Below are positions 1-5,174 of a stretch of DNA of 5,823 nucleotides, one piece after another. How positions within the stretch are numbered: the stretch's first letter is position 1; each line of letters begins with the position of its first letter. Origin of the DNA: an archaeon. Its GTDB lineage: Archaea; Asgardarchaeota; Hermodarchaeia; Hermodarchaeales; Hermodarchaeaceae. The notes beneath the pieces were generated by a model that saw only the letters and a program-made list of their open reading frames with translations, was not told the DNA's origin and did not search any database. The translations under genes were made by a program, and so were the position numbers. Where the stretch lies: NCBI GenBank assembly GCA_016550405.1, contig JABXGX010000227.1, forward strand, positions 1 to 5,823, in the 5' to 3' direction.

Positions 1-241
1 CACCAGTCGAGCCGGTGATGGCAAAGCCGCCGGTACTTACCTCCACTACGGAGGTGCCCCGATCATAATTTGCGGTGCCATAGGTCCAATTCCAAGGTGA
101 GGAAAACTCCTGAGCTCTCACAATCTGAGACCTCAATAGAGGCTCCTCAGAGTTTTGTTTAAACATCGGAGAGAGTTGAAATGGTATAAGCATTAACGAA
201 AGGAGTAAACAAATTACTAATCCCGTCGAAACCCGAAACAT
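1..241 (-). CDS. Exported beta-repeat surface protein, N-terminal part only (runs off the left edge)
   Basis: Eighty codons are visible, read leftward, and the frame is still open at base 1. Residues 1-23 form a signal peptide or membrane anchor: a short basic start (MFR), then a leucine-rich hydrophobic run to about residue 23. After a polar linker, residues 50-78 read WNWTYG...DRG.SVVE...GGFAITG. This matches the unit (W..TYGG...D.G.SV..T.DGG....G.T) that repeats in many archaeal secreted or surface proteins, probably as propeller-like beta blades. The rest of the protein, presumably more repeats, lies outside the window. The start is uncertain. The ATG at 241 lies 15 bases after a GAGGTG site (262-257), whereas an in-frame TTG at 250 lies only 6 bases after it, so the protein may begin three residues earlier. 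An in-frame TGA just above the TTG rules out a longer form. A TATA-like box at 284-296 suggests its own promoter. Export is well supported; the role is unknown. Confidence 0.8.
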   Translation of the reverse strand, partial: MFRVSTGLVICLLLSLMLIPFQLSPMFKQNSEEPLLRSQIVRAQEFSSPWNWTYGTANYDRGTSVVEVSTGGFAITGSTG

Positions 242-283
242 ACGTCCCAAAAATCACACCTCGTAAGGACTCACCACTATTTT

Positions 284-296
284 CTATTTAAATATT
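284..296 (-). promoter_or_regulatory. TATA-like box for the exported repeat protein
   Basis: On the minus strand this reads AATATTTAAATAG, an archaeal-type TATA element. About 25 bases downstream would put transcription start near 264-260, just before the GAGGTG ribosome-binding site at 262-257, so the leader would be very short or the true start slightly further upstream. It is the most AT-rich point between the DUF362 gene and the left-edge gene. Confidence 0.5.
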
Positions 297-297
297 C

Positions 298-302
298 AAA
301 AA
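298..302 (-). terminator. Oligo-T stop signal after the DUF362 gene (weak)
   Basis: Five A residues on the plus strand give a T5 tract on the minus strand, 48 bases past the DUF362 stop codon. Archaeal RNA polymerase can terminate at short T tracts without a hairpin. There is no strong stem in front of it, only a 5-base ATGAT/ATCAT pairing around 335-355. Confidence 0.3.
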
Positions 303-349
303 CGCAATCTAGAACGCCCTCTTGATCAAACTCAATGATGTGGTCTAAA

Positions 350-1378
350 TCATCTCATGTTGGTATGAGTTTGTTTCTTTTCCTTCTTCACCGCATTCTT
401 CCAGGTCCTTGTGATTGTTTCAACTGGAGTTCCAAGCACGTGAATCATATCGTAATCTGCTTGGCCAATCCCGCGCTCTGCTGCATGCTTGAGATAAAGT
501 GTGTCAAAAGGATTGACGCCACTAATTTTTGTGGCAATACAATCTAAGGCTACAGAATCGCGGCTAGCAAGGATGGTATTGAGCGCAAAGGGTTTTTCGG
601 CTTTTGTAGTGGTCATATTGATATCATCACTAACAATGAACGCATCCATGATGTGAAGCGCGGGTTTTATGATGGTATTCACATCGACCAATGCCTGGGC
701 GAGGTTGGCGTGGATGTGTTTCCGTTGACCTCCTGGACGCCACCACTGTTTGTACATGGGATGATAATAGTCGCCATCAGAGGCCCAAAATTCCCGTGAA
801 CACTCAACCGCCATTCCTGAGGGCCGAGTTGAAGAGTAGGCTCCCTTTCCAGGGACAGCGCCAAGAAGGTTCTTGACTGCAAGACTAACCCAAGTACGCT
901 GCCCTGAAATCTGTCTGTAGAGCTTAAGTTTAGGCACATTGATTAACACTTCAGATTCCAAGATGAGATTAGGAATTTCCAGCTTTTTTACCCCGACACC
1001 ATTGGGAACCTTCACTGTTGTGGACGGTGCAGTATTCAGGTCCACTAATTTAACGCCATAGTCCTTTAGAAGTTCAGTATATCCACAACTGAGAAATGCT
1101 AGTGGCGTATCGATGCCACCTGACCCTTCTGCGATAACGATTTCTGAAGGGTTCATTCGCTGACACTGCTCAACTATTGCTTGTATCACAGTTGGATCTG
1201 TGGTAAACCCAGTAAATGGTCGCATAGCAAACACTAAGTTGGGTTTGATCACCACCCTATCGCGTGGCGTCACAAATTGCTCAATTCCACCTAACAAATC
1301 GATGGCTTTTCGAACGGCGATCTCAACCTTGGCGTCCTGCACAATGGACACCTCAACCATCTTCTCACCCATCATCAT
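350..1378 (-). CDS. DUF362 domain protein
   Basis: The product is 342 residues and spans one DUF362 (PF04015-type) domain, with no second domain. Landmarks visible in order are KPNLV at 45-49, a glycine-rich EGSGG at 84-88, NVPKLK at 147-152, the strongly conserved-looking SLAVKNLLGAVPGKG at 165-179, DAFIVSDD at 245-252, SRDSVALD at 272-279 and ERGIGQADYD at 301-310. The family is poorly characterised. Many relatives carry a C-terminal ferredoxin-like Fe-S segment, but this one does not: its four cysteines (72, 98, 193, 280) are scattered. No signal peptide or membrane segment is seen, so it is probably cytoplasmic. The start is ambiguous. Three consecutive ATGs (1378, 1375, 1372) follow GAGGTG (1386-1381) by 2, 5 and 8 bases, so the second or third is likelier than the first. 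A further ATG at 1360 follows GGGTGAG by 3 bases and would start MVEVSIV, which also suits the domain. It is separated from the exported gene behind it by a terminator. Confidence 0.9.
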   Translation of the reverse strand: MMMGEKMVEVSIVQDAKVEIAVRKAIDLLGGIEQFVTPRDRVVIKPNLVFAMRPFTGFTTDPTVIQAIVEQCQRMNPSEIVIAEGSGGIDTPLAFLSCGYTELLKDYGVKLVDLNTAPSTTVKVPNGVGVKKLEIPNLILESEVLINVPKLKLYRQISGQRTWVSLAVKNLLGAVPGKGAYSSTRPSGMAVECSREFWASDGDYYHPMYKQWWRPGGQRKHIHANLAQALVDVNTIIKPALHIMDAFIVSDDINMTTTKAEKPFALNTILASRDSVALDCIATKISGVNPFDTLYLKHAAERGIGQADYDMIHVLGTPVETITRTWKNAVKKEKKQTHTNMR

Positions 1379-1392
1379 CTCACCTCTGTAAT

Positions 1393-1405
1393 TGATACTT
1401 TATCA
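1393..1405. repeat. 13-base palindrome just upstream of the DUF362 ribosome-binding site
   Basis: TGATA and TATCA arms surround a CTT centre, a perfect 5+3+5 inverted repeat ending 7 bases before the GAGGTG site. It could be an operator or a small leader stem, but it is short enough to arise by chance. No convincing TATA box at the right distance was found for this gene; AAGTTATGC (minus strand, near 1460-1452) is the best candidate and is poor. Confidence 0.3.
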
Positions 1406-1476
1406 TCCCTTTGGTTCCCCTGACCCTTTTTCCGTTAGGATTTCTCTGCATAACTTTGGCCACACATGAGATTGCC

Positions 1477-1514
1477 AAAAAAAGAGGGGAGGCGTCATGG
1501 GAAACCCAAACGCC
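1477..1514 (-). terminator. Hairpin plus T7 terminator after the small exported gene
   Basis: Minus-strand transcripts leaving the gene that stops at 1536 first meet a stem made of GGCGT (1491-1495) pairing with ACGCC (1510-1514), with an inner GGG (1499-1501)/CCC (1505-1507) pair and small internal loops. A pyrimidine run and seven T residues (1483-1477) follow. The arrangement resembles a factor-independent terminator, and the T7 tract alone would suffice in archaea. It separates the exported gene from DUF362 transcription. Confidence 0.65.
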
Positions 1515-1535
1515 TTACCTCTGACTTGGTGTTCC

Positions 1536-2084
1536 TTAGAAAACTATGAATTTACCTGGTGCAACAGGAACTTCGGGGGCAATACCCCATTCTGCTGGGG
1601 GCGGAGTGATTGTCCCATGCATGAACACGAAATGGTCTTGCCAACGGGTAAACTCAGGGCTGGTATACGTAACTCGTCCGATCATAGCATACTTTCCAGT
1701 GGGTTGGTGTGTGTAACCTTCGTCGTATCCCTCCATGAGTAAGGTGGTTCCTGTTTCATCAAAGATTTGCCAGAATTCATAGAAGTGACCCCATTCGCCG
1801 TTTTTACCTTCTACAATGTAATTCGTGAGGAAAAATTGCATCTTTCCGTTGATACCACCACTGATGAAGCCATCCCAAGTACGAAGTGCGTTTTTCTCAG
1901 GATCCGGATCATATCCGGGTTCACCAGGTTCAGCAGGTCGTGGTTGCAAGGAGAGATTCATATCACCTCGAAGGGGTTTTCGCCACCAACAGGCTTGAGC
2001 TGCTCCAATGGAAAAGAGAGGCACAATGAGCGATAGGACAAGTAAAGTGGCAGTGACTGTTCTTACTAAACGTAGCTTATTCAC
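1536..2084 (-). CDS. Small exported protein of unknown function
   Basis: The product is 182 residues from the GTG at 2084. Another in-frame GTG at 2093 lies inside the ribosome-binding site itself (GGGAGGTGA), so it cannot be the start; the GTG at 2084 follows that site by 5 bases. The basic N-terminus (NKLRLVR), a hydrophobic stretch at about 10-27 and an AQA ending at residue 31 form a classic signal peptide. Cysteine 32 follows directly, but the preceding residues do not fit a lipobox. A proline- and acid-rich linker (about 48-63) leads into a domain at 68-160 with alternating hydrophobic, aromatic and glycine residues (WDGFISGGING, HFYEFWQIFDETG, GKYAMIGRVTY). This pattern suggests an all-beta barrel or sandwich, loosely like lipocalin or allene-oxide-cyclase folds, but that is only an impression. 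The C-terminus is proline-rich and ends in a hydrophobic KFIVF. I do not recognise the family. The gene is divergent from the tandem Lrp regulator. Confidence 0.85.
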   Translation of the reverse strand: MNKLRLVRTVTATLLVLSLIVPLFSIGAAQACWWRKPLRGDMNLSLQPRPAEPGEPGYDPDPEKNALRTWDGFISGGINGKMQFFLTNYIVEGKNGEWGHFYEFWQIFDETGTTLLMEGYDEGYTHQPTGKYAMIGRVTYTSPEFTRWQDHFVFMHGTITPPPAEWGIAPEVPVAPGKFIVF

Positions 2085-2124
2085 TTTGTTCACCTCCCAA
2101 TCAGTGGATAGAAACGTTGCCTGA

Positions 2125-2141
2125 AGACACTAGAGGTGTCT
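2125..2141. promoter_or_regulatory. Inverted repeat upstream of the small exported gene (possible operator)
   Basis: AGACAC and GTGTCT form perfect 6-base arms around a 5-base centre (TAGAG), ending 41 bases upstream of the GTG start at 2084. The position would suit a repressor site over a leftward promoter or start point, or a leader hairpin. No protein can be assigned; the Lrp-like product of the divergent gene is the nearest candidate. Confidence 0.4.
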
Positions 2142-2307
2142 CGTCGCGCAATAGACCCGGTCTTTTCCAACAACCGGTGCAACGCAACTGCATTTACTGT
2201 AGCAAAGGATTTCAATGGATGGGAACTCGTACTCAGGAAAAATTACGAAAAAGGCATTCCAACCACACAAAATCGCTTCATCTGCTGCATTATTTTACAT
2301 ACAATAG

Positions 2308-2326
2308 GGAATTTTTATTAAATTCC
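2308..2326. promoter_or_regulatory. 19-base palindrome over an AT-rich promoter-like stretch upstream of the Lrp-like gene
   Basis: GGAATTT and AAATTCC are perfect 7-base arms around TTATT. The centre reads TTTTTATTAAA, which itself resembles a TATA box. Lrp/AsnC proteins commonly bind AT-rich dyad sites and control their own genes, so this is a plausible autoregulatory operator about 105 bases upstream of the start codon. Which protein binds it is inferred. Confidence 0.45.
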
Positions 2327-2373
2327 GCAGCCTTACTGCATTATTTGTAGGGACAGAGGTTACTCATAGCCCG

Positions 2374-2381
2374 TAAATTTA
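2374..2381 (+). promoter_or_regulatory. TATA-like element for the Lrp-like gene
   Basis: TAAATTTA would place transcription start near 2403-2406, leaving a leader of about 27 bases with the ribosome-binding site inside it. The AT-rich palindrome at 2308-2326 is an alternative promoter position with a longer leader. Confidence 0.4.
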
Positions 2382-2421
2382 GCGAGTTGTTGGTAGACAG
2401 CCCCTATACAACCTAACCAGT

Positions 2422-2427
2422 GGTGAG
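2422..2427 (+). promoter_or_regulatory. Ribosome-binding site of the Lrp-like gene
   Basis: GGTGAG lies 4 bases before the ATG at 2432 and fixes that start codon. It fits the usual archaeal 16S 3' end (anti-GGTGA). Confidence 0.7.
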
Positions 2428-2431
2428 TTGA

Positions 2432-3397
2432 ATGGACCCGAAGGACTGGGCGCTAATCTGGGCTTTAGAATATAATCCACGGTTGTCTTTTCAGGCACTT
2501 GCTAAGAAATTAAAGGTTTCACCTAACGCCGCTAAAAACCGATACAAGAAAATGCGCGAGCAACAGAGGCTGGGCGGAGGATACATGCTTCTGAGCAGGG
2601 AGATGATGGGCGTCGAAGATATCATTGCCGTAATTTCGACGGATGGGTCGGAAAAAGGAGTTGAACTCATGCAAAAAATAGCAACCCATCCGTCAGCGTG
2701 CGAGATTTATCGCACTGGCGATAGACGGTATGAATTATGGTCCATGGTTGCCGGAACCAGTGAAGCCTTTGGCCTAAAACTAATACTGGAAAACCTCGAC
2801 AGCGTTAATCATGTCGAGATGCGCCCCATCGTATTTGTTTTCCCCCATATGCCACCCGACTATTACATGAACACTCGAGGCAAGAAGGTCACCTTGAGTC
2901 AAAACCAATTACAGGTTATTCGTCAGCTAAGAGGAAAAATACGAATGCCAGTCTCAAAACTCGCAAAAATAACCAACATAACCCCCAGACGCGTGCGAAA
3001 AATTATCTCTGATCTCCAATGGGGTGGGGGCGTCCATTTCTTAACTGGATACAAACCTTTTGCTCTCGGGGATATGGAATATCGGTTGAAAATCTGGTTT
3101 GACTCTACACAAATCACCGGCAAAGATTTTGCCACCGCCATCGCCACCAAATATCCGAATGAATTCTGGTGGTCGAGTGTTACAACTAATGAACCTATTT
3201 TGGACGTGGGATTAATCATTCGTGATTCCAATCAGGTTCCTCCCATTATTCGAGAAATCAAAGAGAACCCCAACATCACCGCCCTTGAAGATTTTGTCAC
3301 CTATCCAAGGACGGTATGGCCCATAAACCCCCTAATCCGCGGTATACGAAAACTATTGGGCATCACAACCCCTAAATCTCCAACTAAAAAGATTTAA
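2432..3397 (+). CDS. Tandem Lrp/AsnC-like transcriptional regulator (two HTH plus ligand-domain units)
   Basis: The 321-residue protein is about twice the length of an ordinary Lrp (roughly 150). Residues 4-47 form a winged helix-turn-helix of AsnC type (LSFQALAKKLKVSPNAAKNR). Residues 50-137 look like the alpha/beta effector and oligomerisation domain. A second helix-turn-helix (about 154-203, MPVSKLAKITNITPRRVRK) and a second alpha/beta domain (204-293) follow. The boundary motif GGG recurs at 48-50 and 198-200, exactly 150 residues apart, and supports an internal duplication. A basic tail (KSPTKKI) ends the chain. The expected role is DNA binding in the cytoplasm with small-molecule control, possibly as a pseudo-dimer. 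The usual Lrp ligands are amino acids, but no ligand can be inferred here. The gene stands alone on its strand, divergent from the exported protein, with an AT-rich palindrome upstream. The family call is firm for the first half; the second half has diverged and is less certain. Confidence 0.85.
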   Translation: MDPKDWALIWALEYNPRLSFQALAKKLKVSPNAAKNRYKKMREQQRLGGGYMLLSREMMGVEDIIAVISTDGSEKGVELMQKIATHPSACEIYRTGDRRYELWSMVAGTSEAFGLKLILENLDSVNHVEMRPIVFVFPHMPPDYYMNTRGKKVTLSQNQLQVIRQLRGKIRMPVSKLAKITNITPRRVRKIISDLQWGGGVHFLTGYKPFALGDMEYRLKIWFDSTQITGKDFATAIATKYPNEFWWSSVTTNEPILDVGLIIRDSNQVPPIIREIKENPNITALEDFVTYPRTVWPINPLIRGIRKLLGITTPKSPTKKI

Positions 3398-3524
3398 CAC
3401 AACAATCCACACCCACACAAATCTCATTTTCATCGTTCGGAATTAGAATTTGTAGAAAGCTAAGAACCACTAACGATCACTAATGTTGTAAAAGAAATCA
3501 TCTTCAACGTCATTGTTAAGAAAC

Positions 3525-3542
3525 AGCATCTATGTCTTCGAA
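3525..3542 (+). repeat. 18-base motif, copy 1 (downstream flank of the marR-SDR operon)
   Basis: AGCATCTATGTCTTCGAA matches the sequence at 5220-5237 in the same orientation at 17 of 18 positions. Similarity continues weakly for about 30 further bases (shared CAAT, AAA, ATAA and AAAAC blocks with small gaps). The two copies lie outside either end of the marR-SDR operon. Confidence 0.5.
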
Positions 3543-3639
3543 GGTCAATCAAAAGGCAAATAACTGCATTGAAAACGGTTCGCTCAACCCTTAAGAGACA
3601 CCAGATTTAATAGATTAACCTTGATTAGGTTCCTGAAAC

Positions 3640-3662
3640 CTGGAAGATCACTGACTTTCCAG
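3640..3662. repeat. Small hairpin and direct repeat downstream of the SDR gene
   Basis: CTGGAA (3640-3645) and TTCCAG (3657-3662) can pair around an 11-base loop. Overlapping them, TTCCTGAAACC (3630-3640) recurs as TTCCAGAAACC (3657-3667), 10 of 11 identical. On the minus strand the stem lies 34 bases past the SDR stop, but no T tract follows, so it is a weak terminator candidate at best. It may instead stabilise the transcript end. Confidence 0.3.
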
Positions 3663-3695
3663 AAACCCCTTGAATCAACAAATAGTAAAGGTGTG

Positions 3696-4664
3696 TCAGT
3701 TTTTGTTATAATAGGGGGACTTGCTTAGGAGCCATTGGCGTGCAATAGGTCGGAAGATCCTAATAGCGTGGCGTTTATACCCGAGAGCTTGACGATACTC
3801 GTCGACAAACTGATCATAGGTTCGCGTTTGATAGCGCAGGAGCTGTTGGGATTCAGTGGTATCCAGCCAATCAGTGTGGAAGTATTCATCTTCTGTTTGC
3901 GGCTTGATAAAAGCCGTTTCAGGAAGCATCCCAATACCAATGGCATGGAGCATCTTCTCAACTAATTCCTGATAGAGCATTTGACACCGTTGCCCACCCC
4001 CAATGAGGAGGGTTTTTCCGATTCCATCTGCGGTGATAGCATTGGTCAAAGCCAACCCAACGTCACGGGTGTGAACAAATTCCAGTCGTTGCTCCAAAGG
4101 CACCTCAAACATAAGGGGATCCAAATCTAGGCTTAAGCTTAAGGGAGTGACAACACCCAGACGTAATATGGTCCAGGGTAAGCGACTTTCCCTTAGAAGG
4201 GCTTCGCAGCGAATTTTATGTTCGGTATAATGGTCAGTGGGATAGATAGGGTCATTGACATTGCGGGGTGGGGGAAGCTTCATGGGATGCCCATAAACAG
4301 CCACAGAGCTCGTGAAGACAAATCTGGTTAAGTAGGGTAAGGATTCGGCGATGCGGATCAACTGGCGGGTTCCTTCTAAATTCACTTGCCGTGCTAACTC
4401 AGGATTTTTTTCACTCAGGGGCGGAATAATCGCTGCTGTATGAATTATCGCATCGACTCCCATAGCTGCACCTCGCAGAAGATTTGAATCTCTGATGTCG
4501 CCCCAGATAGTCTCAAAATTATCCTGTTGAGCATAGAACTTCCAAATTTGGCGATTTCGTTTATTGGGCACATCGAAACAGCGTACCTTGTATTTTCGGT
4601 CTAGTAAGGCCAGGAGTGTACTTTCACCCACATTTCCAAATGCACCAGTCAGTAACACCTTCAT
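3696..4664 (-). CDS. NAD-dependent epimerase/dehydratase (extended SDR family)
   Basis: The 322-residue protein has the normal length for an extended short-chain dehydrogenase. The Rossmann nucleotide-binding motif TGAFGNVG lies at 6-13, and Asp31 at the end of strand 2 points to NAD rather than NADP. WGDIRD (54-59) and HTAA (75-78) are the usual later cofactor contacts. FTSSVAVYG (117-125) supplies the catalytic serine, and Tyr146 with Lys150 (YTEHK) forms the YxxxK pair. The family acts on nucleotide sugars, sterols or similar hydroxy/keto substrates in the cytoplasm. The divergent C-terminal half does not let me name the substrate, and the last 20 or so residues (RIFRPIARQWLLSK) are basic and aromatic, perhaps membrane-associating. 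It starts 3 bases after the MarR gene's stop, with its ribosome-binding site inside that gene, so the two are almost certainly co-transcribed and translationally coupled. All catalytic residues appear intact. Confidence 0.92.
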   Translation of the reverse strand: MKVLLTGAFGNVGESTLLALLDRKYKVRCFDVPNKRNRQIWKFYAQQDNFETIWGDIRDSNLLRGAAMGVDAIIHTAAIIPPLSEKNPELARQVNLEGTRQLIRIAESLPYLTRFVFTSSVAVYGHPMKLPPPRNVNDPIYPTDHYTEHKIRCEALLRESRLPWTILRLGVVTPLSLSLDLDPLMFEVPLEQRLEFVHTRDVGLALTNAITADGIGKTLLIGGGQRCQMLYQELVEKMLHAIGIGMLPETAFIKPQTEDEYFHTDWLDTTESQQLLRYQTRTYDQFVDEYRQALGYKRHAIRIFRPIARQWLLSKSPYYNKN

Positions 4665-4667
4665 TGC

Positions 4668-5084
4668 TTATTCTCCTAAACTGATTTTTTGAATCAACTG
4701 CACCAAGGTAGTGATCTCCTCCTCAGACAAAGCTTGAAGAGAAACGTTCATCGCAGTCATGATGTGGGACCAGAGGGTTTGAATGGCTTCTCGCCCTTCT
4801 GAGGTTAGTTGTAACGTGACGCGTCTTCGATCAACTTCGGAGTGTGAGCGGGTCACATAGTTATTGGCAACTAATCGGTCAACAATACCCGTTGCCGTAC
4901 TTGGGGCTAATGAGAAGGTTACAACAATGTCTTTCATTGTACAGGTTTGTTGTTCAATTAAGAAGTCAAGAATAACAAAGTCTTCTAAATTGAAGCCAGC
5001 TTGACCCATTAGAAACGACGGTTTGCTTAGCAGCCGGATCGCGTCAATTAATTGGTATAAGAGCTGTTCTCTTGATTTCGACAT
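4668..5084 (-). CDS. MarR-family transcriptional regulator
   Basis: The product is 138 residues from the ATG at 5084. An in-frame GTG at 5090 would add two residues, but it lies too close to the only weak ribosome-binding site (GATGAG, 5 bases before the ATG). The fold is a standard MarR winged helix: a dimerisation helix at 4-20, a recognition helix around 58-77 (SLAPSTATGIVDRLVANNYV) and the beta-wing with the hallmark DxR at Asp85-Arg87 (SEVDRRRVTLQLTSEG). A C-terminal helical pair completes the dimer interface. MarR proteins usually repress their own operon and release DNA on binding a phenolic or other small ligand, or on oxidation of a cysteine. There is a single cysteine (Cys48, between the first helices of the DNA-binding domain), not at the usual N-terminal OhrR position. 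The gene is first in a two-gene operon with the SDR. Inverted repeats at 5119-5143 and 5175-5206 are likely binding sites. Confidence 0.92.
   Translation of the reverse strand: MSKSREQLLYQLIDAIRLLSKPSFLMGQAGFNLEDFVILDFLIEQQTCTMKDIVVTFSLAPSTATGIVDRLVANNYVTRSHSEVDRRRVTLQLTSEGREAIQTLWSHIMTAMNVSLQALSEEEITTLVQLIQKISLGE
4671..4676 (-). promoter_or_regulatory. Ribosome-binding site of the SDR gene, inside the marR coding sequence
   Basis: GGAGAA forms the last two sense codons of the MarR gene (Gly-Glu), directly before its TAA, and lies 6 bases ahead of the SDR ATG. Ribosomes finishing MarR would expose or reuse this site, which argues for coupled translation. Confidence 0.7.
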
Positions 5085-5118
5085 TTCCACTCATCTTCAG
5101 TGCCTTGATGTGTTAGCG

Positions 5119-5143
5119 TATGCTTGCCAATTTAGCAAGCGTA
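5119..5143. promoter_or_regulatory. Inverted repeat downstream of the TATA box, likely MarR operator
   Basis: GCTTGC (5122-5127) and GCAAGC (5135-5140) are perfect arms around CAATTTA. With the next three bases on each side the arms extend to 9 bases with one mismatch. AGCGTAT also occurs directly repeated at 5115-5121 and 5138-5144. The TTGC-N7-GCAA core and its size fit the 16-25 base dyads bound by MarR dimers. It begins where transcription is expected to start, so bound protein would block initiation or escape. Confidence 0.55.
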
Positions 5144-5166
5144 TAATGATTCCTGGTAGGAACGGG

Positions 5167-5174
5167 TTTATAAT
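5167..5174 (-). promoter_or_regulatory. TATA-like box of the marR-SDR operon
   Basis: The minus strand reads ATTATAAA, preceded by a purine-rich CGAAATA that resembles a BRE. Transcription start is predicted near 5145, giving a leader of about 60 bases. Symmetric sites flank the box on both sides. Confidence 0.5.

Larger units (their letters stand above)
2094..2431. other. Divergent control region between the exported gene and the Lrp-like gene
   Basis: About 340 bases hold no convincing gene. Two short overlapping open frames on the plus strand (2117-2350 and 2136-2321) begin with TTG or GTG and lack ribosome-binding sites. What the region does hold is an inverted repeat at 2125-2141, a weaker CCGGT/ACCGG pair at 2157-2177, an AT-rich palindrome at 2308-2326 and a TATA-like element at 2374-2381. 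No clear TATA box was found for the leftward gene. Confidence 0.6.
3398..3695. other. Convergent intergenic region between the Lrp-like gene and the SDR gene
   Basis: About 300 bases hold no gene that I can support. The region holds a copy of the 18-base motif shared with 5220-5237 (here at 3525-3542), a small hairpin and 11-base direct repeat at 3630-3667, and two ACTAAYG copies around 3467-3486. Transcription stop signals are weak. For the rightward Lrp-like gene, the first good T run is T5 at 3700-3704, inside the end of the SDR gene. For the leftward SDR, the only clear T5 (plus-strand A5 at 3386-3390) lies in the end of the Lrp-like gene, so the two transcripts may overlap. Confidence 0.55.

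Noticed and set aside
335..547. Plus-strand frame antisense to the end of the DUF362 gene
   Set aside because: Shadow of a well-supported gene; no ribosome-binding site or family resemblance.
1497..1742. 81-codon plus-strand frame over the terminator and the end of the exported gene
   Set aside because: Begins inside the terminator stem and runs antisense to a gene with a clear signal peptide and ribosome-binding site.
2136..2321. 61-codon plus-strand frame in the same region
   Set aside because: GTG start without a ribosome-binding site, overlaps the frame above and the palindromes, and no recognisable motif.
2117..2350. 77-codon plus-strand frame with CIYC and HSNH, resembling a zinc finger
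   Set aside because: It starts at TTG with no ribosome-binding site, lies over the divergent promoter region, and the Cys-Cys to His-His gap (17) does not fit a C2H2 finger. Composition looks non-coding.
2923..3231. 102-codon minus-strand frame inside the Lrp-like gene
   Set aside because: Antisense shadow of a clearly coding region with HTH motifs on the other strand.
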